Positions 51,295 through 60,023 of a DNA stretch of 64,000 nt are shown here, piece by piece. The notes under the pieces are model-generated. The model searched no databases. It was not told the origin of the DNA and saw only the letters and a list, made by a program, of their open reading frames with translations. The position numbers and the translations under genes are program-made. The stretch covers positions 62,001 through 126,000 of the forward strand of contig NZ_PTJD01000014.1 in assembly GCF_002934625.1 (NCBI RefSeq), in the 5' to 3' direction. Origin of the DNA: Kineococcus xinjiangensis (lineage in GTDB: Bacteria > Actinomycetota > Actinomycetes > Actinomycetales > Kineococcaceae). Positions within the stretch are counted from its first letter, which is position 1. Each line of letters opens with the position of its first letter.

Positions 51295-51452
51295 CGCTGC
51301 GGCGCCGGCGGGCGCGGCACGTGGGGCGCTCGGCGGCTGCTCCCCCTAACCTCGAAGACCCCGCACCGTCCACCACCACGCACCGCAGGAGGCGAGCCCC
51401 CCTGGACCCCGACCACCCGACGCTGAGCGGACCCACCGCAGGGGGTGCGCCG

Positions 51453-52415
51453 GTGTCCGACGACGACTTCCACGCCGCCCCGGTGCCCGACGACGGCTTC
51501 CACCCGGACCTGCGCCTGACACGGCTCCTGCCGCGCGGCGTGGTCAGTGCCCGCAGCCTGTGGCGCATCCGGAAGCTGGGCGCTCTCAGCACCCGCCTGC
51601 ACCGCTCGCGCGCCGTCGAGGAGCCCGTCCAGCCCGGGGTGTCGGTCTTCGTCCACGGCCGCACCGCCTCGGCCGAGCGCAAGCCCGCGCTGCTGTGGAT
51701 CCACGGCGGAGGGCTCGTCATCGGCAACGCCCGCCTGGACGAGGGGTTCTGCTCCCGGGTCGCTGAGGAACTGGGCGCCGTCGTGGCGTCGGTGGAGTAC
51801 CGCCTCGCCCCCGACCACCCCTTCCCCGTGCCGCTGGAGGACTGCTACGCGGCGCTGCGGTGGCTGGCGCAGCAACCCCACGTCGACGCGGAGCGCATCG
51901 CCATCGGCGGAGCCAGCGCCGGCGGGGGCCTCGCCGCGGCGCTCGCCCTGCTGGCCCGGGAGCGCGGCGAGGTCCACCCGGCGTTCCAGCTCCTCGTGTA
52001 CCCGATGCTCGACGACCGCACCACGCTGCGCACCGACGTCGACGAGAACCGCCTGCGCATGTGGAACCAGGACAGCAACCGCCTCGGGTGGCAGAGCTAC
52101 CTCGGCCCCTACCGGCGCCCCGGCCAGCCCGACGGTGTGCCGGAGCTGGCCGCGCCGGCACGAGCGGAGGATCTCTCCGGCCTGCCCCCGGCGTGGATCG
52201 GCGTCGGCACCCACGACCTGTTCCACGACGAGGACGTCGACTACGCGCAGCGGCTCCGGGACGCCGGGGTCGAGTGCGAAGTGCACGTCGTTCCCGGCGC
52301 GTACCACGGGTTCGACGCCATCGAGCAGCGGGCGGCGGTGTCGCAGGAGTTCACGCGACGGCAGGTGGAGGCGCTGGCGCGGGCGCTGGGGAAGGCCGGG
52401 GCGGCGGGGAGCTGA
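51453..52415 (+). CDS. Alpha/beta hydrolase, HSL-type esterase
   Basis: A 320-residue cytoplasmic esterase of the hormone-sensitive-lipase group. LLWIHGGGLVIGNA is the oxyanion-hole HGGG motif, IGGASAGGGLAAALAL carries the nucleophile Ser in GxSxG, and GVGTHDLFHDED and GAYHGFDAIE carry the acid and the His. It would hydrolyse short-chain esters. GTG 51453 has AGGGGG upstream; the earlier in-frame residues have no usable start. Transcribed alone after the epimerase gene. Confidence 0.88.
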   Translation: MSDDDFHAAPVPDDGFHPDLRLTRLLPRGVVSARSLWRIRKLGALSTRLHRSRAVEEPVQPGVSVFVHGRTASAERKPALLWIHGGGLVIGNARLDEGFCSRVAEELGAVVASVEYRLAPDHPFPVPLEDCYAALRWLAQQPHVDAERIAIGGASAGGGLAAALALLARERGEVHPAFQLLVYPMLDDRTTLRTDVDENRLRMWNQDSNRLGWQSYLGPYRRPGQPDGVPELAAPARAEDLSGLPPAWIGVGTHDLFHDEDVDYAQRLRDAGVECEVHVVPGAYHGFDAIEQRAAVSQEFTRRQVEALARALGKAGAAGS

Positions 52416-52579
52416 CCCGCCCGTTCCGTGCTCCGGGGAGGTCGACCGGGGGTGCCGGCTCTGGTCAGCGTCGGCGGCCGGCGGGAAACTCCTCCGGCGG
52501 GGCTGTCGATCCGGGGCTGCGGCGTTCGTCGTCATCCCGTACGGCACCCGCCGCACGACGACCCGACAGGAGCCGAACC

Positions 52580-52930
52580 GTGAAGTACATGCTGCTGATG
52601 TACAGCCCCCCGATGAACGACGCCGGTGAGGTGCCCGAGCCCTGCGAGCTGGAGGAGTGGTTCCAGTACGACAAGGAGGTGCAGGAGGCGGGCATCCAGG
52701 TGGCCAGCCACGCGTTGCAGGACCTGACCACCTCCACGACCGTCCGGGTCGGGGAGGGCGGTGAGCGGGTCGTCACGGACGGCCCGTTCGCCGAGACGCG
52801 GGAGGTCCTCGGCGGCTACTACGTGATCGACGTGCCCGACCTCGACGTCGCACTCGACTGGGCCGCGCGCTGCCCCGGTGCTCGCGGCGGCGGCTCGGTC
52901 GAGGTGCGGCCCGTGTCCGAGGAGTACTGA
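52580..52930 (+). CDS. DGPF/YCII-like protein, ECF42 partner
   Basis: A 116-residue protein of the YCII-related DGPF family: MKYMLLMYSPPMNDAGE at the start, VVTDGPFAETREVLGGYYVI (the DGPF motif) and a dimer-type ferredoxin-like fold. Proteins of this family are nearly always paired with ECF42 sigma factors and are thought to take part in their regulation or targets. GTG 52580 follows ACAGGAG. The sigma-factor gene starts 5 bp after its stop. Confidence 0.9.
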   Translation: MKYMLLMYSPPMNDAGEVPEPCELEEWFQYDKEVQEAGIQVASHALQDLTTSTTVRVGEGGERVVTDGPFAETREVLGGYYVIDVPDLDVALDWAARCPGARGGGSVEVRPVSEEY

Positions 52931-52935
52931 CGCCC

Positions 52936-54252
52936 GTGCAGGAGCGGGCGGACGGTCCCACCGCCTCCCCCGGCGGCTCCGTGGAGTCGTCGGTGGAGGC
53001 GGTGTTCCGGGAGGAGCACGGCCGCCTGCTCGCCTCCCTCGTGCGCCGCTACGGTGACCTCGACCTGGCCGAGGAGGTCGCGTCCGAGGCGATCGAGGCG
53101 GCGCTGGTGCACTGGCCCGTCACCGGTGTCCCCACCCGGCCCGGCGCCTGGCTGCTGACCACGGCCCGGCGCCGGGCCGTGGACCGGCTGCGGCGGGACA
53201 GGGCCTACACAGCCCGGCTGGCGGTGCTGCAGGCGGAGGCGGAGCGCGGGGACCCGGCCGCCGCGCCCGACGCGGACGTGGACGACCTCCCGGACGACCG
53301 GCTGCAGCTGTTCTTCACCTGCGCCCACCCCGCCCTGCCCGCGGAGGACCGCACGGCGCTGACGCTGCGCTGCCTCGGCGGGCTGACCACGCCCGAGGTG
53401 GCGCGGGCCTTCCTCGTCCCGTCCGCGACGATGGCGCAGCGGATCGTGAGGGCGAAGAAGAAGATCCGGGCCGCGCGCATCCCCTTCCGGGTGCCCGGCG
53501 CCGACGAGCTCCCGCAGCGCCTGCCCGGGGTGCTGCAGGTGCTCTACTCGATCTTCACGGAGGGCTACGCCGCCAGTTCGGGCCCCGACCTGCAGCGCGT
53601 CGAACTCGCGGAGGAGGCGATCCGCCTGGCGCGGATCCTGCACCGGCTGCTGCCGCGTGAGCGGGAGGTCGCCGGCCTGCTCGCGCTGATGCTGCTGACC
53701 CACGCCCGCCGCGCCGCCCGCACCGGCCCCGACGGGGAGCTCGTGCTGCTGGAGGAGCAGGACCGCGGGCGCTGGGACCGCGCGATGGTCGAGGAGGGCT
53801 GCGGCCTCGTGCGCACCGCCCTGACCGGAGGGGTCGCGGGGCCGTACGGGCTGCAGGCGGCGATCGCCGCGCTGTACGACGAGGCCGTGGACTTCGCCGG
53901 GACGGACTGGCCCCAGGTGGTGGCGCTGTACGACGTCCTCCTCGCGGTGGCGCCGTCGCCGGTGGTCGCGCTCAACCGGGCGGTGGCGGTGGCGATGCGC
54001 GACGGGCCCGCCGCCGGTCTCGCGCTGCTCGACGAGCTGGCCGACGAGCCGCGGCTGCGCGGCCACCTCCCCTACCCCGCGGCCCGCGCGGAGCTGCTGC
54101 GCCGCCTCGGCCGTCACGCCGAGGCGGCCACCGCCTACCGCGAAGCGCTGGATCTCGTCGGGGCGGACCCGGCGCGGGCCCACCTGCGGCGCCGCCTCGC
54201 GTCGGTCGAGCCCCCGGGGCCGGGAGGGGACGGCTCCACCGCGCCCGGGTGA
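52936..54252 (+). CDS. ECF42-type sigma factor with long C-terminal domain
   Basis: A 438-residue sigma factor. Region 2: VFREEHGRLLASLVRRYGDL and WLLTTARRRAVDRLRRDRA. Region 4: LTLRCLGGLTTPEVARAFLV and SATMAQRIVRAKKKIRAARI. More than 200 C-terminal residues (FTEGYAASSGPDLQRVELAE, SPVVALNRAVAVAMRDGP, AEAATAYREALDLV) form the TPR-like extension of the ECF42 group, which replaces an anti-sigma factor. It is coupled to the DGPF gene. GTG 52936 lies in the short gap after it. Confidence 0.92.
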   Translation: MQERADGPTASPGGSVESSVEAVFREEHGRLLASLVRRYGDLDLAEEVASEAIEAALVHWPVTGVPTRPGAWLLTTARRRAVDRLRRDRAYTARLAVLQAEAERGDPAAAPDADVDDLPDDRLQLFFTCAHPALPAEDRTALTLRCLGGLTTPEVARAFLVPSATMAQRIVRAKKKIRAARIPFRVPGADELPQRLPGVLQVLYSIFTEGYAASSGPDLQRVELAEEAIRLARILHRLLPREREVAGLLALMLLTHARRAARTGPDGELVLLEEQDRGRWDRAMVEEGCGLVRTALTGGVAGPYGLQAAIAALYDEAVDFAGTDWPQVVALYDVLLAVAPSPVVALNRAVAVAMRDGPAAGLALLDELADEPRLRGHLPYPAARAELLRRLGRHAEAATAYREALDLVGADPARAHLRRRLASVEPPGPGGDGSTAPG

Positions 54253-54260
54253 GGCAGACG

Positions 54261-54358
54261 CTCACTCCGGGGTGCTCACTCCGGGGTGCTCACTCCGGGG
54301 TGCTCACTCCGGGGTGCTCACTCCGGGGTGCTCACTCCGGGGTGCTCACTCCGGGGTG
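54261..54358. repeat. 14-bp minisatellite, 7 perfect copies
   Basis: CTCACTCCGGGGTG is repeated seven times without a mismatch, with a partial eighth unit that runs into the EamA stop codon at 54360-54362. The core CACTCCGGGGTG is nearly self-complementary, so each unit can fold. It fills the gap between the convergent sigma-factor and exporter genes. Confidence 0.97.
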
Positions 54359-54359
54359 C

Positions 54360-55280
54360 TCACGCCCGGGCGACGAGCGCCTCCGGCTCGCGGGCGGGCG
54401 AGGCCGCCGCGGGTGCCCGGCGGGTCACGAGGACCGACCCGATCAGGACGCCCGCGAACCCCACGAGCGTCCACACCGAGATCCGCTCGGAGAGGACGAG
54501 CGCGCCGGCGACGACCGCGACGACGGGGTTGACGTAGACGATCGCGGTGGCGCGCACCGGGCCGAGCTCCCCGATGAGCGCGAACAGCAGGACGAACGCC
54601 GCCGCGGTGCAGACGACGGCGAGGACCACCACGCTGGCGACGACGGCCCCCGAGGGCAGCGAGGCGGGCAGTCCGGGCCCGAGCAGGACCACGGGCACGT
54701 AGATGAGGGTGGAGAGCACGAGGCTGGCGGTCACGACGGCCAGCCCGGGCAGGTCGCCGAGCTTGCGGGCGAGGATGGCGGGCCCGATGGCGTAGCCGAC
54801 GACGACGACGGCGACCTCGGCCGCCGCCGTGAGCTGGGAACCGGTCAGGTCGAAGCCGACGAGCGTCGCGACGCCCGCGGTGCCGAGGACCAGCCCGAGC
54901 CAGCCACGGCCGCCGAGGCGCTCGGACCGCCCGCTGAGGAACGCGACGGCGACACCGGCGACGGGCACGACGGAGATCAGCACGGCCGTGGTGGAGCTGG
55001 AGAGGTCCTGCTCCGCACGGGCGAGGAACAACCAGGGCACGGAGATCTCGATGACGGTGAAGGCGAGCAACGCGCGCCAGTGCCGGGCCAGCGCCGGCAG
55101 GGCGGCGCGGACGGCGGGACGGGTCAGGGCGAACGGCAGCAGCACCAGCGAGGCCAGCGCCGTGCGCGCGAGGACGAGCACCGACGGGCTGAGCTCTTCA
55201 CCGGCGATCTTGATGAGCAGGTAGGGGATGCCCCAGGCGATTCCGAGGGCGGTGAAGAGCAGGAAGGCGCGGCGGGTCAT
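54360..55280 (-). CDS. EamA/DMT-family exporter
   Basis: A 306-residue inner-membrane protein with ten hydrophobic helices in two EamA repeats (FTALGIAWGIPYLLIKIAGE; VVVGYAIGPAILARKLG; ATAIVYVNPVVAVVAGALVL with the usual late Pro). Such carriers export amino acids or metabolites. ATG 55280 follows GAGGGG. It is divergent from the LysR gene at 55342, which likely controls it. The C-terminal stop lies inside the edge of the 14-bp repeat array. Confidence 0.88.
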   Translation of the reverse strand: MTRRAFLLFTALGIAWGIPYLLIKIAGEELSPSVLVLARTALASLVLLPFALTRPAVRAALPALARHWRALLAFTVIEISVPWLFLARAEQDLSSSTTAVLISVVPVAGVAVAFLSGRSERLGGRGWLGLVLGTAGVATLVGFDLTGSQLTAAAEVAVVVVGYAIGPAILARKLGDLPGLAVVTASLVLSTLIYVPVVLLGPGLPASLPSGAVVASVVVLAVVCTAAAFVLLFALIGELGPVRATAIVYVNPVVAVVAGALVLSERISVWTLVGFAGVLIGSVLVTRRAPAAASPAREPEALVARA

Positions 55281-55341
55281 CGGTGCATCACCCCTCGATC
55301 GTGCGCCACCCACGACAGTTCAGTCCAGCTAGACTTTCCTC

Positions 55342-56313
55342 ATGAGTATCGATAGTGAAAACTTCACGATCGATCTGCGCCGGCTCCGCCTGCTCCGCGA
55401 GGTGGAACGCCGCGGGACGGTCGCGGCGACAGCGGCCGCCCTGCACCTCACCCCCTCCGCGGTCTCGCAGCAGCTCGCCGGCCTCGCCCGCGACCTCGAC
55501 GTCCCCCTGCTGGAGCGACACGGTCGCGGAGTGCGGCTCACCGGCCAGGCGCGAGTGCTGCTCGGGCACGCCGACACCGTCGCGGCGCAGCTGGAGAGGG
55601 CGCGCGCCGACCTGGCCGCCTTCGGCGAGGGGCTCGTGGGCGAGGTCCGCGTCGGGTCGCTGGCCAGCGCCATCGCCGCCGTGGTGGGCCCGGCCCTGCG
55701 GAACCTGCGATCCGAGCGCCCCGGCCTGCGCATCCTCGTGCGCGAGCGCGAACCCGTCTCGGCGATCGACGGCCTGGACACCGGCGACCTCGACGTGGCG
55801 GTCTCCGTCGACCACCGCGGCGCACCCGCCCGCGACGACGCCCGCTACGACCGTGTCGACCTCCTCACCGACGTCCTCGACGCGCTGCTCCCCGCCGACC
55901 ACCCCCTCGCGGCGCAGCCCGAGCTCGACCTCGCCGACCTCGCCCGGGAGGAGTGGGTGGCCGCCGCCTCCGACGACGCGTGCGCGCAGATCATCATCGG
56001 TGCGTGCGCGACGGCCGGCTTCTCCCCCGACGTCCGCCACCACACCCAGGAGTACGACTCCCTCGCAGCGCTCGTCGCCGCAGGTGCGGGCGTCGCCCTG
56101 GTCCCGCGCCTCGCGCACCCCCTGCGCCCGCCGGGTCTCGTCGTCGTCCCGCTGACGGGGACACCGCCCGCCCGCTCCATCTACGCAGCGACCCGCGCCG
56201 GGCGGCGGACCGACGCGCCGACCGCGGCGGTGGTGGAGGAACTGCGCCGGGTGGCGTGCGCCCGGCCGGACGCCTCCTGCACGCCTCCGACCGGGATGGC
56301 GACCTCGCGCTGA
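55342..56313 (+). CDS. LysR-family regulator
   Basis: A 323-residue regulator. The N-terminal winged helix reads LRLLREVERRGTVAATAAAL and LTPSAVSQQLAGLARDLDVP; the rest is a type 2 periplasmic-binding sensor (GLVGEVRVGSLASAIAAVVG, AALVAAGAGVALVPRLA). It is divergent from the EamA exporter with a 61-bp gap, the usual layout for LysR control of a metabolite exporter. The ligand is probably the exported amino acid or analogue, which is unknown. Confidence 0.9.
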   Translation: MSIDSENFTIDLRRLRLLREVERRGTVAATAAALHLTPSAVSQQLAGLARDLDVPLLERHGRGVRLTGQARVLLGHADTVAAQLERARADLAAFGEGLVGEVRVGSLASAIAAVVGPALRNLRSERPGLRILVREREPVSAIDGLDTGDLDVAVSVDHRGAPARDDARYDRVDLLTDVLDALLPADHPLAAQPELDLADLAREEWVAAASDDACAQIIIGACATAGFSPDVRHHTQEYDSLAALVAAGAGVALVPRLAHPLRPPGLVVVPLTGTPPARSIYAATRAGRRTDAPTAAVVEELRRVACARPDASCTPPTGMATSR

Positions 56314-56524
56314 CGCGCGGGCACCGCGCCGCACTGGACGTGGCCGCCCCGATACCCGCGGATCGTCACGAAGGTCCCCGGACACCCGCAGACCGGCGCG
56401 ACCTGAGCACGCAGCCGAACGTGATGCCGTCGCATGCCGGCGAGGCGGCAACCTCGATGCAGTCCGCGACTTCCGCTGAGCGGGTCGGGCAGGCCAGGAG
56501 CGCCGGCACCGGATGCGGGGCCTA

Positions 56525-56542
56525 GGCCGTGTCCTGCGGATC
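56525..56542 (+). repeat. Left terminal inverted repeat
   Basis: GGCCGTGTCCTGCGGATC, preceded by CCTA. The identity with the right end extends outward through GGCCTA because the CTAG target is itself palindromic. Confidence 0.85.
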
Positions 56543-56566
56543 TTGTAGCTGCGTCACCATGGCCGG

Positions 56567-57447
56567 GTGGGTGGGGTTGGTCGTGGCGAGGTCACCGACA
56601 AGGCATGGGCGCAGATCGAGCCGCTGCTGCCACCGACGGGGCAGCGCGGTGGTCGCTGGCGTGAGCACCGCCAGGTCGTGAACGCGATCTTGTGGAAGCT
56701 CCGCACCGGAGCACCGTGGCGAGACCTCCCTGAACGGTACGGGCCGTGGAAGACAGCGCATGAGCGGCTGCGGAAGTGGACCGCAGACGGCACCTGGGAG
56801 CGAATCCTGGCCGAGATCGTCGTCAAGGACGACTCCATCAGCTCTCTGAATGAGGCCACCACGGTGGTGGTCAGCATCGACTCCACCCACGTCCGGGCCC
56901 ACCAGCACTCCGCCGGTGCCCGGAAAAAGGGGGCTGTGCCGCCTGGATCGAAGACCTCGCCGTCGAAGGGGAGTGCCTCGGACGCTCCCGGGGAGGTCTG
57001 ACATCGAAGCTGCACCTGGCCGTCGACGCCTTCGGCCGGCCGCTGGCGGTCATCCTCACCCCTGGCCAAGCGGGCGACAACCCCCAGCTGCTGCCCTTGC
57101 TGGATGCCCTGTCCGAGCTGTCGGTGCAGGGCCGCCGGCTGCGCGTCGAGCGGGTCATCGCCGACAAGGCCTACGCCCACCACCCAACCCGTGAAGTACT
57201 GCGTCGCAGGCGGATCAAGGCGACCATCCCAGAACGGCTCGATCAGATCGCCCGCCGCAAGGCCAAGGGCTCAGCCGGCGGACGGCCACCGGCGTTCGAT
57301 CCGGACATCTACCGCCAGCGCAACGTCGTGGAGCGCTGCATCAACCGCCTGAAGCAGTTCCGTGCCTTCGCCACCCGATACGCCAAGAGAGCCGCCTACT
57401 TCCGCAGCGAGGTGATCATCGCCTGCATCATGCTCCACCTGCGGTGA
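56567..57447 (+). CDS. IS5-family DDE transposase, two frames joined by -1 frameshift
   Basis: The first frame runs from GTG 56567 (VTDKAWAQIEPLLPPTGQRG, NAILWKLRTGAPWRDLPERY, VVSIDSTHVRAHQHS with catalytic Asp). At 56924-56933 is AAAAAGGGGG, a slippery run. A -1 shift there continues as AWIEDLAVEGECLGRSRGG, TSKLHLAVDAFGRPL, RVIADKAYAHHPTREVL (second Asp) and QRNVVERCINRLKQFRAFAT (Glu), to the stop at 57447. All three catalytic residues are present, so the fused protein of about 290 residues may be active. Without the shift the first frame stops at 57001. Confidence 0.88.
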
Positions 57448-58345
57448 GCCCGGGGACGCGGTCCAGTTCTGTGAGGACGGCTCGCAGTGCGGGGCTGGCA
57501 TCGGCGCTGCGCCGCCATGCAGCGTGCACCTCGCGCTTCGGTGGCCGCCGCAGCGGTCGGGCGACAAGTCCGTCATGCAGGGGTGGGCGAGCAAGGCGGG
57601 GAATGAGAGCGATGACGCCGCTGACGGCGACGAGCGAGAGCTGGGTGGAGAAGTCGTCGATGAGATGACGCACGTCCGGTTCGCCGGAGACGTCGGCCAC
57701 GAGGCGGCGGAACCACTGGTGGCACACCGTGCCGGGCGGGCTGGTCACCCAGGCATGGCCGGCGAGGTCGTTCCCGGTGAGCGCTTCCTCCCGTTGCGCC
57801 AGGGGATGCTCACGTCTCATGACGACATCGCCGGCATCGGTGTGCACGTGTCGCTGGGTCAAGGAGCCCGGCAGTACGGCCGGCAGCCCGTCGGCGTCGT
57901 GGACCAGGGCGAGATCGGCCGCGCCGGTGGCGACGCTGCGCAGAGCATGGTCGGGGTCCTGCTCGACGATGTCCACGCGCAGGTCCGGGCAGCGCGTCGA
58001 CAGATGCCCGACGGTGGGCGCGAGCAGCCCACGGATGGCGGTGGAGAAGGCCGCGACGACCAGCGTGCCGCGCGGTGCGCCCCGCGAGGCCGAGCGGGCC
58101 GCCTCGGCGCAGCGCTCCAGGGCCTGGAACACCTCCGGCGCCGACTCCACGATCGCTCGCCCGGCAGGAGTGAGCACGACCCCGCGTCCTGCCGGGGCCA
58201 GCACGGGCACCCCGACCTCGCGCTCCAGCCTCTTGATCTGCTGCGAGATCGCCGACGCCGTGAACCCCAGCTCCTCAGCCGCTCGCGCCAGCGTCCCCAG
58301 GGCCGCCACTGACCGCAGCGCCCGCAGCGCACCCACATCGACCAT
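57428..58345 (-). CDS. LysR-family regulator (passenger gene)
   Basis: A 305-residue regulator: LRALRSVAALGTLARAAEEL and FTASAISQQIKRLEREVGVP in the winged helix, then the sensor domain (TLVVAAFSTAIRGLLAPTVG, LSLVAVSGVIALIPRLARPP). Its last codons run 20 bp into the 3' end of the transposase gene on the other strand, so the C-terminal GLTAGGA is encoded by IS DNA. This suggests the gene was joined to the IS at this point. Divergent from the DapA-like gene with a 73-bp gap, so it probably controls that gene. Confidence 0.9.
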   Translation of the reverse strand: MVDVGALRALRSVAALGTLARAAEELGFTASAISQQIKRLEREVGVPVLAPAGRGVVLTPAGRAIVESAPEVFQALERCAEAARSASRGAPRGTLVVAAFSTAIRGLLAPTVGHLSTRCPDLRVDIVEQDPDHALRSVATGAADLALVHDADGLPAVLPGSLTQRHVHTDAGDVVMRREHPLAQREEALTGNDLAGHAWVTSPPGTVCHQWFRRLVADVSGEPDVRHLIDDFSTQLSLVAVSGVIALIPRLARPPLHDGLVARPLRRPPKREVHAAWRRSADASPALRAVLTELDRVPGLTAGGA

Positions 58346-58418
58346 GAAGCCACGCTACGCAATACAGGCAAGAAGGCATCGCTGGACCCCGGCGATGGTG
58401 CGGCGGCAGGGTCGAACC

Positions 58419-59327
58419 ATGACGGACCCGCAGCGTTCCGCCGAGCAGGTCTTCGGCTCCAATCTCGTCGCCATGGTCACGCCCATGAACCCTGACGCCA
58501 CGGTCAGCGAGCCGGGGCTCACGGGCTTGGTCGAGCACCTGGTGGGCACGGACTGCGATGGCATCGTCGTTGGTGGCACCACCGGTGAGGCGCCCACCCT
58601 GACCGCCCATGAGGCGGCACGGCTCGTCCGCGCCGTAGCGGCCCAAGCGCGAGGCCACGCCCGGGTGATCGCTGGTGTCGGCACCTACGACACCGCCGAC
58701 AGCGTGCGACGAGCACAGGAGGCCGAGGCTGCCGGGGCGGACGCGCTGCTGCTCGTCTGCCCCTACTACTCCAGGCCCACCCAGGCGGGGGTCGTCGCCC
58801 ACTGCGTGGCGGTGGCCGACGCCACCGAGCTGCCCGTGATGCTCTACGACGTCCCCGCCCGCGCAGGCATCGCGATGGAGGCGGCCACGCTGGTCGAGCT
58901 GGCCGGCCATCCCCGCATCCGGGCGGTCAAGGACGCCAAGGGCGACCTGTTCGAGGCGATGTCCGTCATGGCCGACACGTCCCTGGCCTACTACTGCGGC
59001 ATCGACGAGCTCAACCTGCCCTACCTCGCGTGCGGGGCCACCGGGGTGGTCAGCGTCGTGGGCAACATCGCCGCCGACCGCACCGCCCACCTCATCCGCG
59101 CAGTCCGCGACGGCGACCTCGACACCGCCAGAGCGATGCAGACAGAGCTACTTCCCTTGACCGAGGCCATCATGCGCACCTCACAAGGCGCGATCATGGC
59201 CAAGGCCGCTCTCACCGAACTGGGGATCATCTCGCACGCGACGGTGCGCCCGCCTCTGCTGGAGTCGCCGCCGGCCGACCTGAAGCGGCTGACCAGAGCC
59301 CTGGCCGCGATCGCCGTCCCCGCCTGA
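58419..59327 (+). CDS. dapA: DapA-family aldolase (dihydrodipicolinate synthase-like, passenger gene)
   Basis: A 302-residue (beta/alpha)8 enzyme. VVGGTTGEAPTLTAHE holds the Thr-Thr pair, LPVMLYDVPARAGIAM the Tyr, and IRAVKDAKGDLFEAM the Schiff-base Lys; YYCGIDELNLPYLACGATGV is the late motif. These match 4-hydroxy-tetrahydrodipicolinate synthase, which condenses pyruvate with aspartate semialdehyde in lysine and peptidoglycan-precursor synthesis. Because it lies in a mobile element with a LysR gene, it may be an accessory copy or act on another aldehyde. ATG 58419 follows AGGG. Confidence 0.88.
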   Translation: MTDPQRSAEQVFGSNLVAMVTPMNPDATVSEPGLTGLVEHLVGTDCDGIVVGGTTGEAPTLTAHEAARLVRAVAAQARGHARVIAGVGTYDTADSVRRAQEAEAAGADALLLVCPYYSRPTQAGVVAHCVAVADATELPVMLYDVPARAGIAMEAATLVELAGHPRIRAVKDAKGDLFEAMSVMADTSLAYYCGIDELNLPYLACGATGVVSVVGNIAADRTAHLIRAVRDGDLDTARAMQTELLPLTEAIMRTSQGAIMAKAALTELGIISHATVRPPLLESPPADLKRLTRALAAIAVPA

Positions 59328-59349
59328 CCTGGTGTTGCTGCGTGGCCGA

Positions 59350-59700
59350 TCAGTCGCACACGAAGCAGAACTCGTTGTCCTCGGGATCCCGGATCACCTG
59401 GTAGGCGCCCAACGGGCCGCGCACGACCACGCCGACGCGGGTGGCGCCGAGGATAAGAGCTCGGGCCACAGCGGCGTCGATGTCGTCGACCTCCAGATCC
59501 AGGTGGAGGCGGTTCTTGCCCTGACGCGCTTCGGGCACCGGCTGGAACGAGATGCGGGGCATGCCCGGCGCCTCGATGTGCGACCAGCCCAGGTCACGAT
59601 CAACCGCCTCGGCACCCAGAAGGGCCGCCCAGAAACGCGCCAGTCGCGCAGGGTCACAACTGTCGATGACCACCTGATCCAGACGGACGCGCACACGCAC
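59350..59700 (-). CDS. VOC-family protein (passenger gene)
   Basis: A 116-residue glyoxalase/bleomycin-resistance-fold protein: LDQVVIDSCDPARLARFWAA, GKNRLHLDLEVDDIDAAVAR and YQVIRDPEDNEFCFVCD, one full VOC module pair. It resembles the small glyoxalase-like group common in actinobacteria, of unknown substrate. The start is one of several tandem GTG codons at 59700-59690. It converges on the DapA-like gene and is the last gene before the right IS end. Confidence 0.82.
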   Translation of the reverse strand: MRVRVRLDQVVIDSCDPARLARFWAALLGAEAVDRDLGWSHIEAPGMPRISFQPVPEARQGKNRLHLDLEVDDIDAAVARALILGATRVGVVVRGPLGAYQVIRDPEDNEFCFVCD

Positions 59701-59780
59701 ATCCTACGAAGCTGTTGACCACCCGGTCAGGACGGCGACACTCAACACCACCAAATGCGAGCCGTGGTCCGGGCCATCAT

Positions 59781-59798
59781 GATCCGCAGGACACGGCC
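59781..59798 (-). repeat. Right terminal inverted repeat
   Basis: GATCCGCAGGACACGGCC, the exact complement of the left end, followed by TAGG. It lies 81 bp beyond the VOC start codon. Confidence 0.85.
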
Positions 59799-60023
59799 TA
59801 GGCCACATGGGGGGCCCTGCCGCGGCAGCGCTCCGGGAGCGGCCGTTCCGGACGAGACTGTCTCGCGCACCCCCGGAACACCGGGACGCGCTCCCGCGAC
59901 AGCGGACCGGCGAGCGATCATGCCCAGCGAAGCGCCCCGAAAGTTTTCGGTTTCCTATAGAATATCCAAGCCTCGAGCGATTCACGCTCCTGGTCACCGC
60001 CCTCGTCCTGCACAAGGAGCTCC

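Larger units (their letters stand above)
56525..59798. mobile_element. IS5-type element carrying passenger genes
   Basis: Perfect 18-bp terminal inverted repeats (GGCCGTGTCCTGCGGATC at 56525-56542 and its complement at 59781-59798) bound 3274 bp. Both ends abut TA inside CTAG, the usual target of this IS group. Inside are an IS5-type transposase (56567-57447) and three non-transposition genes: LysR, DapA-like and VOC. A normal IS of this kind is about 0.9 kb and ends right after the transposase, but no end is present there. Either the element captured genes, or it is a composite with the right-hand IS copy reduced to its end. Confidence 0.75.

Noticed and set aside
54261-54358. Possible CRISPR array
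   Set aside because: The units are contiguous with no spacers and no cas genes nearby.
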